NCBI GenBank assembly: GCA_958296035.1 | Contig: OY282431.1 | Coordinates: forward strand, 2,836,037-2,900,036 | Source of the DNA: Paracoccaceae bacterium | GTDB lineage: Bacteria; Pseudomonadota; Alphaproteobacteria; Rhodobacterales; Rhodobacteraceae | Direction: 5' to 3' | Length of the DNA: 64,000 bases | Shown here: piece after piece, positions 55,507-64,000 of the stretch | Layout of the letters: every line of letters begins with the position of its first letter | How positions within the stretch are numbered: the first letter of the stretch is position 1 | Notes under the pieces: generated by a model | What the model saw: the letters and a program-made list of their open reading frames with translations, nothing else | Database searches by the model: none | What the model was told of the DNA's origin: nothing | Translations under genes and position numbers: made by a program

Positions 55507-55819
55507 ATATTGTTCATATCACAAAGGAGGTGACCTTGCCCTGCAAATGGGCCTCGCAACACCTACAAGCGCCCCGATGACTTCACCTCCCCCAAGGTCA
55601 CCGTTGCCACAGGGGCAGTGCGTAAGCCCCTCATTCCCGATCAAGCCATACTATTGCCGCCACAGCGTTTTCCACCCGCCGCTGCGGCAAGGTCTCCTGT
55701 GTCTGCCCAATCAACAATTGCCTTATCCGGGCGCATGGACGGGTCACTGGGGCGAATAAAACGCCAACGAATTACAATTCTCCGGCGCACCCCTTTGCGT
55801 TGGAGAATGCAATGAACGC
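55507..55819. other. No gene recognised
   Basis: About 310 bases. AAAGGAGG occurs at about 55521-55528, but the frame it would serve (TTG at 55535) stops within about 15 codons. No domain is seen. Confidence 0.4.
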
Positions 55820-56881
55820 TCAACCCTGGGTGGAAGGCTTGTTCCCGTCCTCGTCAAGCAAGGCGCGGTAGAGCGCGTTGAGCGCTGCTGCCTCGTCCTC
55901 GATCCGGAATCCGTTTTCGACGCGTAGACGAGCCGCAGCCGACCACTGCTGGAGCATGTCGGGTGACCTGAGAGCTTCAAGAACCGCGTCGCGCATCGGT
56001 CCCGCATCCCCGGGTGGAACCAGGCGGCCGGTGCTACCATCAACCACGAGTTCGTCGAAGGCACCCACGGTCGTCGCGATGACCGGGACCCCGCAAGCCA
56101 TGGCTTCCAGCGGCGTAACGCCGAATCCTTCCCATCGTTGCGGAGCGACAAAGAGGTCGAGCGCCTGGTACCAGCGCGGCATGGCGTCTACCGATTCTTC
56201 TGGTAGGAAATGGATCCGACCCTCAAGACCTGCATCTGCCACCTTGTCGCGAAGTGTCTGCAGAAATTGCTGATGCCGGGCTCTCGCACGGCCCATAACC
56301 AGGGCCTGAACCCCGGGACATTGCTGCATTACCTTCAGCATCGCGGCGACGAAGACGTCCGTGCCCTTCTGGCGACGGATGCGTCCAAAGCAACCGATGG
56401 TGAAACCCTCGGCAAGTCCGAGCTCTTGCCGCAGCGCACGCCGATCGGCCAGCGGGTGGAATGCCGATCCGTCGATACCGTGCTGAATCACCTGCGAAGG
56501 ATGATGAAGATAGGATGCGGTGCGCTGCGAGGTGGAAACCACGGCATCCATTTGCGCAATCAACCACCGCGTGTAGCGGGTATGGTGGCGTTGTGACGCA
56601 GAAGTGAATACCAGCTTCAGTCGTTTTCTCAGTACATGGCGCAGCAGGATGCCGAGCAGCATCTCGGTATTGCGTCGCGCATGCCACACCCGACACCGTC
56701 GGCGAGACATCACTAGCACCGACCTCAGCGGAACCTGAGGGACATGCGTAGGCAGCCCCGGCCCGGTCGCCAGGATTTTGATTGTCTGTGCCTGGACCGG
56801 CAACAGACGCGCCATGGTTGCGGTGACTCCCGACAAGCGCCACTTCAGGTTTGGCGCAATCACGTCGGTCCGATCAAGCAT
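55820..56881 (-). CDS. Glycosyltransferase family 4 (LPS core LpcC-like)
   Basis: 353 residues from ATG 56881, chosen because it aligns with the start of the paralogue at 29098; an ATG at 56926 is the alternative. Features are VIAPNLKWRLSGVTATMARL, RVWHARRNTEMLLGI, VIQHGIDGSAFHPLADRRAL, FTIGCFGRIRRQKGTDVFVA and the GT4 donor motif WEGFGVTPLEAMACGVPVIA. It transfers a nucleotide-sugar-derived hexose, probably to lipopolysaccharide core, on the cytoplasmic face of the inner membrane. It sits beside the second copy of the secreted-protein/transglycosylase module. Confidence 0.85.
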   Translation of the reverse strand: MLDRTDVIAPNLKWRLSGVTATMARLLPVQAQTIKILATGPGLPTHVPQVPLRSVLVMSRRRCRVWHARRNTEMLLGILLRHVLRKRLKLVFTSASQRHHTRYTRWLIAQMDAVVSTSQRTASYLHHPSQVIQHGIDGSAFHPLADRRALRQELGLAEGFTIGCFGRIRRQKGTDVFVAAMLKVMQQCPGVQALVMGRARARHQQFLQTLRDKVADAGLEGRIHFLPEESVDAMPRWYQALDLFVAPQRWEGFGVTPLEAMACGVPVIATTVGAFDELVVDGSTGRLVPPGDAGPMRDAVLEALRSPDMLQQWSAAARLRVENGFRIEDEAAALNALYRALLDEDGNKPSTQG

Positions 56882-57661
56882 CAATTGAGATACCTGACCG
56901 TCGGACCTGCGTCGACCATGGACCATAACGAACTTCGCCGTACACTAGGAGTATTTGGCCGGTCGTCCGCAAGATAGTCCGCCGTCTCGCTCATCGTGAT
57001 CGAAATCCCTTCTACCACCGTCACCGCCCAGCAAAGGAACACGCGCAATGTCCACGTTCGGCATTCTCGACAGCCCGCGCCGCGAGCTGCTCTGCCCTTG
57101 CAGCAGGTAAGGTTTCAGAGCCAGCAAAACGGTGATCTCGCCTGGCCGATCCGCTTGGCAATGATGATGTATGTCCCCAGTCAAATAGCAAACTCTGCAA
57201 TTTGCACCATGTTAGAATTGCCGAAAACTGATCTGCCGGCGCGCCATCCATACGCCGATGTATCTCGAATTGAATCTGCAGGAAATCCCTCCGTGGTAAT
57301 AATTCCAGGTTCCTGGCAACAGTCTATGTCACACTGTCAACCCAGGGGCAGAATTCAAGCGGGGGCAGAATGCCAGGAAGCTGCCCCAATAGTCTGACAT
57401 CGTCTCCGGACCAATCTGTTGCGAGCAACAGGTCTTGACACCAGGACTGCGCTGAGTAGCGCGACGGATTCAAACATACGACTACCGTCGCAAGTGTCAC
57501 GGCAGGTCTCTGTTCGCGCGTCCTGACCAGCGTCGGGACAATCTTCAATCCTGTCAGAAAATCTCGCTCAGCCAATTGTTCTACACATAAGATTGTTCGA
57601 TTGCGGTTGGAGGTTTCCCCGGGAAGGGCAATGGTCGGCAATCACATAGAGGTGACTTGTC
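56882..57661. other. No confident gene (divergent region)
   Basis: About 780 bases between the glycosyltransferase (minus) and the secreted protein (plus). A short minus-strand frame, MSETADYLADDRPNTPSVRR..., ends in a TGATG overlap with the glycosyltransferase start at 56881 and could be a leader or coupling peptide. Nothing else is recognised. Confidence 0.4.
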
Positions 57662-58432
57662 ATGTTGCAAAATCGATCAATATTCCTGAATTCACTTGCC
57701 ATGGTGGCAGCGACCCTGCTCGGTGCAATGGCTCCGGTATCTGTCGGTGCCGTGGATGCTTCTTACACCAGAGGTTCGTTTCTGGTGCTGAAATCCCCGT
57801 CAAGTTCCGTAATAGGACGGGCCAAGGACGGAATGACCTGTCATTACACGGGTTCAACCAGCAAGATTGACTGCGTCTATTCTGCGCAAGGTCAGGACTA
57901 CATTGTTTCCTCGGCACTGACTCCTACTTTCAGCCGCTTTGGTGCCATAAGATTTGGCAGGGTTGTTGTGAGCCAAATTGGTCATTATGCCTTTGCCAAC
58001 GGGGAATCTTCACGAGCGTCCACGGCGGGTTCCGGTCTCGAGTATTGCCGCCTTGCACTTCAATTTGTTACCGCCGCCAGCGAAATCATCTGGATCTGGC
58101 ATGACGAGTTACATTATAGCAATGGCAAGCAGATAGCTCGGATCGACAGCAATCGGGACAGCCACGCCGATCTGGCGGTAAGTGGCTACTGGAACGGTAC
58201 CGTATACGGCACAAAACGCTGGTGGACTCCGGATCCCACCAGTTCAGCCTACGCGGCCGACGAGCGTTCCTATCCAGACAGGCCAGAATTCACCACGCGA
58301 ACAACGGGAGGAAAGCAGCGTGGCTGCAAGCCCGCAGTAGCACGTGTTTTGCTGCTGGTGCCCATGGGAACAGGCCTGTCCGATACGGTTTCTGCCAGGG
58401 TTCCGGTGTGGCGCACAACTACAGCACCGTGA
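57662..58432 (+). CDS. Secreted protein of unknown function (copy 2 of a duplicated family)
   Basis: 256 residues from ATG 57662, with GAGGTGA 7 nt upstream. A signal peptide (LNSLAMVAATLLGAMAPVSV) is cleaved near VGA. The mature part is shared with copy 1: VDASYTRGSFLVLKSPSSSV, DYIVSSALTPTFSRFGAIRF, GLEYCRLALQFVTAASEIIW, a D-x-N-x-D-x-H-x-D loop (DSNRDSHADL), YWNGTVYGTKRWWTPDP and a Lys/Arg-rich C-terminus. I recognise no domain. In both copies it converges on a MltB-type lytic transglycosylase, so a cell-envelope role is an inference. Confidence 0.75.
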   Translation: MLQNRSIFLNSLAMVAATLLGAMAPVSVGAVDASYTRGSFLVLKSPSSSVIGRAKDGMTCHYTGSTSKIDCVYSAQGQDYIVSSALTPTFSRFGAIRFGRVVVSQIGHYAFANGESSRASTAGSGLEYCRLALQFVTAASEIIWIWHDELHYSNGKQIARIDSNRDSHADLAVSGYWNGTVYGTKRWWTPDPTSSAYAADERSYPDRPEFTTRTTGGKQRGCKPAVARVLLLVPMGTGLSDTVSARVPVWRTTTAP

Positions 58433-58740
58433 CATCAGTTCTGCAGGCGTTGCGAATTCCTGTAGGAATTGCAGGATCCCGTGCGCAGTTGCCGACACCA
58501 AGGGTTGAAAAACGTCTGCGCATGACGTCCGCGAGCAACTTGAACCCGTTCGCTTCAGTTCCACGCTCCGCTGAACTGAATGCACCCCATCTTCATCTTC
58601 TCCAAGGCTGGCCATGATCGCCTCCCGGCCGGATTGAAAGTGTCAGCGGCTTGCACCTGGTGCGCGTCAGGCTCTCCTGCATCCGGTTGATTCAGCTACG
58701 CCACACGCTGGGCCGAAGGACACTTGCCACCTTTGCCCGA
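58433..58740. other. Convergent spacer, copy 2
   Basis: About 308 bases between the 3' ends of the secreted-protein and transglycosylase genes. No gene is recognised. It is equal in length to the matching spacer in copy 1. Confidence 0.4.
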
Positions 58741-59934
58741 TCACTGGACAAATCCAGCAGCAAGAAGCAACCCACGGGTCGGCCATGCGTCGGCTGGCAA
58801 GCCCAGCCTGTGTTGTTCATACTGAACAGCCGCTCTTGTCATGGTGCCAATGATGCCGTCAATGCCGCCTACATCGTGCCCGAGTTCTGTCAGGTGTCCC
58901 TGAAGCCACTGCACCCCGGCGTCCGACAGCTGCGGGGGCGCATGTCCAGACAAGTACAGCGGCTCTCCCGACAGGAGCGTAGCGAAAAACGCTGCAGTCG
59001 TTGCGTAGACAAAGGAACGGTTCCATTCAATGTACACGTCGAAATTTGGAAACGCGAAGAATGCCGGCCCCAGCCGCCCGTGGGGAAGAAGAATGGCAGC
59101 CTCAAGTGACAGTGCAGGCCACTTGCCACTCCGCGATGAAACGCCCAGGCTCCGCCAACGTGCCAGCGACTTTCTCTTGCCCGGTCCGGTCTCGATCCAG
59201 TCAAGAGAATCCGGCACCCGAATTTCGATCAACCACGGTTCACCGGGCCGCCAGCCGAAACTGTTCAATACCCGTCCGGCGGTCATCAGGGAATCGGCGA
59301 CCGAAGTCCGGAGATCAATGCGTCCATCGCCATCGCCATCGGTTCCGTAGTGCAGGATGTCCTCAGGCAGCATCTGGATCATGCCGATCTCGCCAGCCCA
59401 TGCTCCCTGCGTCGTCGCAGGATCAAAACTGCCGGCACTGAAGAGTTGCAGTGCTGCAAACAAGTGTGGCTGAAACAACTCTGGACGCCGGCAGTCGTGA
59501 GACAGTGTCATCAATGCGTCAAGAGTATTGAAGTCGCCCTGAACGACACCGTAGTCAGTCTCCAGCGCCAGGAAAGCGAGTAGCACACTGGGCTGGACAC
59601 CGTACCGGCCGTAAACCGCAGCCAGCTCGGCACCGTACTTCTGACGAAATTCACTGCCCTTGACCATGCGATGTTCCGACATCACGAGCGTAGAAAACTC
59701 GATGAAGGACTTCTTGAAAATCCCCTGCCGATTGTCCCTCCGGATAACCTCGGGATCATGCCTGACGGTGCTCAGAAAGGCATTGACCACGGCCGGAGCA
59801 TAACCGCGATTTACGCCTTCCTGGCGCACGGCCTCGACAAGGGACTCAAACGACCCGCTGCAGGGCACAATACTCGCAGACACGGGTCTGATGACTGCCA
59901 GCACGGTAACACAAGTCAATAGCAACTGCTTCAT
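58741..59934 (-). CDS. Lytic murein transglycosylase (MltB family) with peptidoglycan-binding domain, copy 2
   Basis: The 397-residue protein starts at ATG 59934 with GGAATAG upstream, as in copy 1. The signal peptide is LLTCVTVLAVIRPVSA. The SLT_2 domain holds the catalytic Glu in LALETDYGVVQGDFNT, WAGEIGMIQMLPEDIL and VLNSFGWRPGEPW. A C-terminal PG_binding_1 domain reads WLQGHLTELGHDVGGIDGI. It acts in the periplasm on glycan strands. It is nearly collinear with 31124-32317 and also convergent with the secreted protein. Confidence 0.9.
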   Translation of the reverse strand: MKQLLLTCVTVLAVIRPVSASIVPCSGSFESLVEAVRQEGVNRGYAPAVVNAFLSTVRHDPEVIRRDNRQGIFKKSFIEFSTLVMSEHRMVKGSEFRQKYGAELAAVYGRYGVQPSVLLAFLALETDYGVVQGDFNTLDALMTLSHDCRRPELFQPHLFAALQLFSAGSFDPATTQGAWAGEIGMIQMLPEDILHYGTDGDGDGRIDLRTSVADSLMTAGRVLNSFGWRPGEPWLIEIRVPDSLDWIETGPGKRKSLARWRSLGVSSRSGKWPALSLEAAILLPHGRLGPAFFAFPNFDVYIEWNRSFVYATTAAFFATLLSGEPLYLSGHAPPQLSDAGVQWLQGHLTELGHDVGGIDGIIGTMTRAAVQYEQHRLGLPADAWPTRGLLLAAGFVQ

Positions 59935-60137
59935 ATCTATTCCGGGTTGGCAAGGGGGAGTGGTTCAGCCCAGGGTTCTGCCAGCCTGTATTGGCAGCAA
60001 CACTGACTATTAGAAACCGGCAGCAAAGCCGCATTCCTGATAATGTTGCAAGCAGACAATTTGTATCGTGAGGCGGCGTGCAGGCCGGTAATTCAGGACC
60101 GTATGCGAAGGGATGCAGCCGTCAAAGCGACTGTGAC

Positions 60138-61787
60138 TTAAACCTCGCGAAGCGCCTCGAGGGTCGTCTCCGTGCTGATCGCATCCGGGTCCAGTCGCAA
60201 TTCGATAATCGCAGGAGATTCAGCAGCGGTAGCGCGTTCGAACGCCGCTGCAAATCCGGCATTGCTGGTGACAATTTCTCCATGACAGCCATAAGACCTG
60301 GCAAGGCCTGCATAGTCGGGATTGAACATGTCCGTACCGGACACGCGGCCCGGAAAATGTAATTCCTGATGCATGCGTATGGTGCCGTACAGTCCGTTAT
60401 TCGCAACGATCATGACGATATTGGCAGCATGCTGTGCAGCGGTCGACAGTTCGTTGAGCGTCATTTGGAAACAGCCGTCTCCGGCCAGACAAACAACCGT
60501 CCTGTCAGGATGTTCCAGTTTGGCAGCGATTGCAGCGGGCAGGCCGTAGCCCATGGACCCAGAGGTCGGTGCCAGCTGGCTCGGGTAGGATTTGTAACGG
60601 AAGTAGCGGTGCAAGAATGCCGCGTAATTGCCGGCTCCATTTGTCAGGATGGCGTTCTCGGGCAGATGTCCTGACAACCAGGCCATCGTCTCCGGCAGCG
60701 TCACCGCACCCGGAACCTGCCTGATTCGCGACCAGTTTGCATGCAGGTCCCGACACTGTTGCATCCAGTTTGTTCGCTCGGCATGACCTTCGGCCCGGAG
60801 TTCGAGCATGCCTTCCAGAACTCTCTCCGGCGATGTGCATATGCCGAGGTCACACCTCCAGACCCGATCAAACTCTCCCGCATGTGGATAAATATGGGCA
60901 ATTGATCCCGAATAGCCGCCAGGCAGAGGACAGGTAAAGCCGAGTGTGGGTATGTCGCCAAACCGTGTTCCGAGGAGTAGCAGACAATCGCTGCCGGCGA
61001 CCTGTCTGAAGAGCATCGGATTGCCACCGGCTGCCAGGACTCCAACATAGTTTTCATGCCGATTGTCGATATAGTCCTGACGTCGGAAACTGGCTGCGAT
61101 CGGCACGTCGAAACGGGTGGAAAACTGTGCAATCAAGTCGACTGCTCGCCGCGACCATTGCGATCCGCCGACTATGGCCATTGGTCGCCGGGCGGGTTTC
61201 AACCAGTTTGCAAGACTGCGAACATCCTGGTCTGGAGGATCAGCCTGCACCGGAATTATCGCAGGTGTTTCGACGTGGCAGGCCCTGGCAGTCAGGATGT
61301 CCTCCGGCATAGCGATTACCACAGGCCCCCGTCGCTCAGCCATCGCTACCTGGAACGCTCTGTGAACATATGCGGAAATGCCGGCCTGGTCGGGAATTTC
61401 ATCGGCCCATTTGCAGATCGGCGCGAACATTGTGGCGATGTCGACCTCCTGAAACGCCTCCATTCCCCGCAAGGCGCTCCTGACCTGTCCCACAAACAGT
61501 ATCAGCGGGGTGGAATCATGGGAGGCAACGTGCACGCCGCATGCAGCATTACAGGCACCCGGCCCCCGGGTCACAAATGCCACGCCAGGCAGGCCGGTCA
61601 ACTTGGCATGCGCCTCAGCCATGAAAGAAGCCCCGCCCTCGTGACGACAAACGATGTTCTGGATTTCTGAATCATGCAGAGCATCCAGTACGCCGAGAAA
61701 ACTCTCGCCCGGCACCGAAAACACCCGCCGAACGCCGTACTTCTCCAGCAGATCGACAATAATCTGGCCACCGGTTCGATATTCCAT
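60138..61787 (-). CDS. Thiamine-pyrophosphate enzyme, acetolactate-synthase-like
   Basis: 549 residues from ATG 61787; the frame is open to 62006 but lacks similarity there. It has three domains. The N-terminal pyrimidine-binding domain has the catalytic Glu in CRHEGGASFMAEAHAKL; a central domain follows; and the C-terminal TPP/Mg-binding domain has VCLAGDGCFQMTLNEL and NNGLYGTIRMHQ. It most resembles the large-subunit-like decarboxylases/carboligases rather than IlvB proper, and no small subunit gene is nearby. A C-terminal remnant of its paralogue is at 33407-33838. Confidence 0.85.
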   Translation of the reverse strand: MEYRTGGQIIVDLLEKYGVRRVFSVPGESFLGVLDALHDSEIQNIVCRHEGGASFMAEAHAKLTGLPGVAFVTRGPGACNAACGVHVASHDSTPLILFVGQVRSALRGMEAFQEVDIATMFAPICKWADEIPDQAGISAYVHRAFQVAMAERRGPVVIAMPEDILTARACHVETPAIIPVQADPPDQDVRSLANWLKPARRPMAIVGGSQWSRRAVDLIAQFSTRFDVPIAASFRRQDYIDNRHENYVGVLAAGGNPMLFRQVAGSDCLLLLGTRFGDIPTLGFTCPLPGGYSGSIAHIYPHAGEFDRVWRCDLGICTSPERVLEGMLELRAEGHAERTNWMQQCRDLHANWSRIRQVPGAVTLPETMAWLSGHLPENAILTNGAGNYAAFLHRYFRYKSYPSQLAPTSGSMGYGLPAAIAAKLEHPDRTVVCLAGDGCFQMTLNELSTAAQHAANIVMIVANNGLYGTIRMHQELHFPGRVSGTDMFNPDYAGLARSYGCHGEIVTSNAGFAAAFERATAAESPAIIELRLDPDAISTETTLEALREV

Positions 61788-62095
61788 TTCAGAGCTTTCT
61801 GTTTCCAGTCCTGACCATTGGTCTAACGCCTGGCAGGCAGATCTCTGACAGCGGACATGCCTGTCGTCACTTGGCCTTGGCACAATTGCCGGTCGGCGTG
61901 CAACAAGGCGCATCTTCGAATCCAGGTTGACGAACATCAAGGCATCGCCGACCGCATCGCGCCGCTGACCGGCTGCAGGGATCCGGCCGGGTACGATTTT
62001 CCACAATCAACTTTTCTCGCCGCTGCACCAGGTGTCGACAGTTTTCTCGACCGGACCTTATGTTGCCATCAACAATAGCAAGGACAGATAGCGCA
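61788..62095. other. Divergent intergenic region
   Basis: About 308 bases between the TPP enzyme (minus) and the pilus operon (plus), presumably with both promoters. No gene is recognised. Confidence 0.4.
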
Positions 62096-62506
62096 ATGCG
62101 ATTCAACTGCCAACAATTTGCTCTTCCAACTGTCTCACGCCGGCGTTGGCGAGCCGTGTCGACCCTGGCGTTGCTGGCGGTGTTGAACACCGTGCCATCG
62201 GTTCCATTGGCCGGTTCCGAAAACCTGCAGCCGGAACCAGTGGCAAGACCTGCAGCAGGCGAGATCTGGGAGGCCGAAGCTGGCTTGAGTCTGCGGCATA
62301 TCCTTGAAGACTGGGGCAGGAAGGATGGCTGGCAAGTATTGTGGGACAGCCAGTCCGATATCCGGATTCGCTCAGCGGCAAACTTCTCGGGCAGTTTCGA
62401 ACAGGCAGTGCTGAGCATCATGAAGGCAATTTATCCCCGGCATCCACAGTTGCAGATAACACTTTACCTTGGCAACCGGGTGCTGCACGCCAGCATGGCT
62501 CCCTGA
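62096..62506 (+). CDS. TcpQ-type pilus assembly protein
   Basis: 136 residues from ATG 62096, with AAGGA about 11 nt upstream. The N-terminus carries a signal-like hydrophobic stretch (STLALLAVLNTVPSVPLAG). The C-terminal TcpQ domain reads WEAEAGLSLRHILEDWGRKD, GWQVLWDSQSDIRIRSAANF and QAVLSIMKAIYPRHPQLQIT. In type IVb pilus systems this protein stabilises the outer-membrane secretin. Its stop is followed directly by the ATG of the secretin gene. Confidence 0.78.
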   Translation: MRFNCQQFALPTVSRRRWRAVSTLALLAVLNTVPSVPLAGSENLQPEPVARPAAGEIWEAEAGLSLRHILEDWGRKDGWQVLWDSQSDIRIRSAANFSGSFEQAVLSIMKAIYPRHPQLQITLYLGNRVLHASMAP

Positions 62507-64000
62507 ATGACGCCACTTTGCGCCTTGACTGTACGCGGTTTGCCGCCTCCGGTGGCAACCGCCCTGATTGCCCTGCTTTTGCTCACCGCAGCAGCATGCG
62601 GCGATCCCGAAGCCGACGACAGCCAATTCAAGGCCGCCGAGCAGGCAGCCGAGCAGGCTATTGACGCGTTTGAAAGTCGGGCAGCACTGGCACCCGCCGG
62701 GGTTCAGGTGTCTTCAGGCAGCTTTCTGGGCTCTGAAACAGAGCCGCGGCGTCAATTGGAGGGACTGCCGGCGGCAATGCTGCACCAGGGTGCAGTGGTG
62801 CTGAACAGCAATGACGCGCTGACCCTGGAAGATATCGCTCATCGCCTCTCCAGAATATCCGGCATTCACCACCGGGTCATTGGAAACGGTGGACTTTCGA
62901 CAAACAGAGCCGATGCGCAACGCTTGCTTGCCGACGCCCAAACGCTGAGTCCTGACTTCCAGGGCACGTTGCCCGACGTTCTTGATGCCGTAGCCGCAAG
63001 TTTCGATATCAGCTGGTATTTTCAATCCGGCCAGATCGAAATCTGGCGCCAGGAGCTGCGACATTACCATATTCATGCGCTGCCCAAATCCTCCACGACC
63101 TCAACTTCAATTGGGGCATTCGCGTCTTCCGCCAGCCTGGACATCGTCGCCGAGATCAAATCGGCCATTGCCGATACTGCCGGAGATGCAGCGCAGTTCC
63201 ACTTTGGACAAGGCACGGGTCTGCTGGCGGTAACAGCTTCCCCGGCAGTGCATGCAAGAATTGCCCGACAAATCGAGCGCCTTAACGCAAGCCTCGGACA
63301 GCAAATCGCCTTCGATGTCAGTCTGATGACTGTCAGCTTGCGTCAGGCTGCCGGCTTTGGCGCCAACCTGCGTTTGCTTGTCAAAGCCTCGGACGACAAG
63401 CTCATCGACTTTTCGAGCACGCAGTCACTGGCGAACCCGACCGATACTGTGAATGTCGGCATCATGGCTGGCAATTACGACCTGCGCGCACTGGTCAGTA
63501 CGCTGCAGGACAAGGGCAGGGTCTCGGTCGAAACGCGAACGGGGGCGACCACATCCAACAACCGTATTGTGCCCATTCAAGTCATCCGGGAGGTCGCCTA
63601 TGCCCGCAATATCGAAGTCACTACCGATGCACATGGCAATTCGCAGACGACGATCAATCCCGGGCAATTCACCACTGGCTTCGAAATGTACCTGTTTCCA
63701 AGAGTCATCAACAATCTGGAAGTGCTCCTGAATTTCAGCGTGCGAATCTCGGAACTCGACAACCTCACCGACTTCTCGGCCAATCGCCAGTCGATCCAAC
63801 TTCCGAGTATCTCGACAACAGTGTTTGAGCAGCAATCGATCCTCGGCAATGGCGAAACCCTTGTATTGGCCGGGTTCGAGCGTGATCGCGTCTCGTCCGA
63901 CCGTGACAGCTCATGGTTCGGGGGCAACAGGTCAAGAAGTGCTACGGAGCGGGTGGCGACCGTATTGCTCGTGCGGCCTCGCATATTGCTGCGCAAGACA
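62507..64000 (+). CDS. pilN: PilN-type type IVb pilus secretin (partial, runs off the window)
   Basis: The frame is open from ATG 62507 through the right edge (498 codons). It has a lipoprotein signal (LIALLLLTAAAC) then N-terminal domains with LEDIAHRLSRISGIHHRVIG, VLDAVAASFDISWYFQSGQI. The secretin domain reads VSLMTVSLRQAAGFGANLRL, TDTVNVGIMAGNYDLRALVS, FEMYLFPRVINNLEVLLNFS and TLVLAGFERDRVSSD. It forms the outer-membrane channel for a R64-type thin pilus. Confidence 0.88.
   Translation, partial: MTPLCALTVRGLPPPVATALIALLLLTAAACGDPEADDSQFKAAEQAAEQAIDAFESRAALAPAGVQVSSGSFLGSETEPRRQLEGLPAAMLHQGAVVLNSNDALTLEDIAHRLSRISGIHHRVIGNGGLSTNRADAQRLLADAQTLSPDFQGTLPDVLDAVAASFDISWYFQSGQIEIWRQELRHYHIHALPKSSTTSTSIGAFASSASLDIVAEIKSAIADTAGDAAQFHFGQGTGLLAVTASPAVHARIARQIERLNASLGQQIAFDVSLMTVSLRQAAGFGANLRLLVKASDDKLIDFSSTQSLANPTDTVNVGIMAGNYDLRALVSTLQDKGRVSVETRTGATTSNNRIVPIQVIREVAYARNIEVTTDAHGNSQTTINPGQFTTGFEMYLFPRVINNLEVLLNFSVRISELDNLTDFSANRQSIQLPSISTTVFEQQSILGNGETLVLAGFERDRVSSDRDSSWFGGNRSRSATERVATVLLVRPRILLRKT

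Noticed and set aside
55319-55759. 146-codon plus-strand frame with a strong AAAGGAGG inside it
   Set aside because: The ribosome-binding-site-like sequence does not precede a start in this frame, and the 5' part is antisense to an IS66 relic.

Overview
This is a 64-kb window from a Gram-negative, probably alphaproteobacterial, chromosome. That placement is an inference from gene content: Gfo/Idh-linked sugar ABC operons, an iolE/iolD pair, a long FAH-family hydrolase, MltB-type lytic transglycosylases, R64-type pilus genes and IS66. No rRNA, tRNA or CRISPR array was recognised. The left half is orderly catabolic operons. The right half is a mosaic of mobile elements, broken genes and duplicated blocks.

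Layout. 0.4-6.1 kb: a carbohydrate ABC importer operon (binding protein, two permeases, ATPase) divergent from a Gfo/Idh/MocA dehydrogenase. 6.3-7.7 kb: an unrecognised two-gene unit and a decayed IS1-family transposase. 8.0-13.5 kb: a DUF3047 protein and a minus-strand operon (CitE-like lyase, IolD-like, IolE-like, SDR) resembling inositol/cyclitol catabolism. 14.3-16.4 kb: tandem paralogous lipoproteins with a TbpB-like C-terminus. 16.8-21.2 kb: a second sugar ABC importer (XylF/G/H type) with a GH1 beta-glucosidase. 21.3-25.1 kb: a thiolase that overlaps an acyl-CoA synthetase, and an FAH-family protein. 26.0-28.8 kb: DUF1643 protein, alpha/beta hydrolase, JAB-domain relic and a small membrane protein.

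27.9-44.7 kb reads as a defence-island graveyard. It holds a JAB fragment, a broken DUF2971 gene, a truncated DprA-like gene, a decayed retron-type reverse transcriptase, and an AbiE operon whose antitoxin gene is split by a 3.1-kb serine-recombinase element. One unit looks intact: an RqlH/RqlI (PsyrT/PsyrA)-like RecQ helicase plus DprA-like pair. Inside this zone lies a partly decayed copy of a module (secreted protein of unknown function, convergent lytic transglycosylase, TPP enzyme). A better preserved copy sits at 57.7-61.8 kb, next to a glycosyltransferase.

45.8-55.5 kb contains a frameshifted type IV pilin, imelysin and transposase relics, an intact bfd-bfr pair, and an nnrS gene cleanly interrupted by a complete 2.8-kb IS66 element with an 8-bp target duplication. 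A dispersed repeat of about 400 bp carrying a terminator hairpin occurs twice. The window ends in a type IVb pilus operon (TcpQ-domain protein, then a PilN secretin that runs off the edge).
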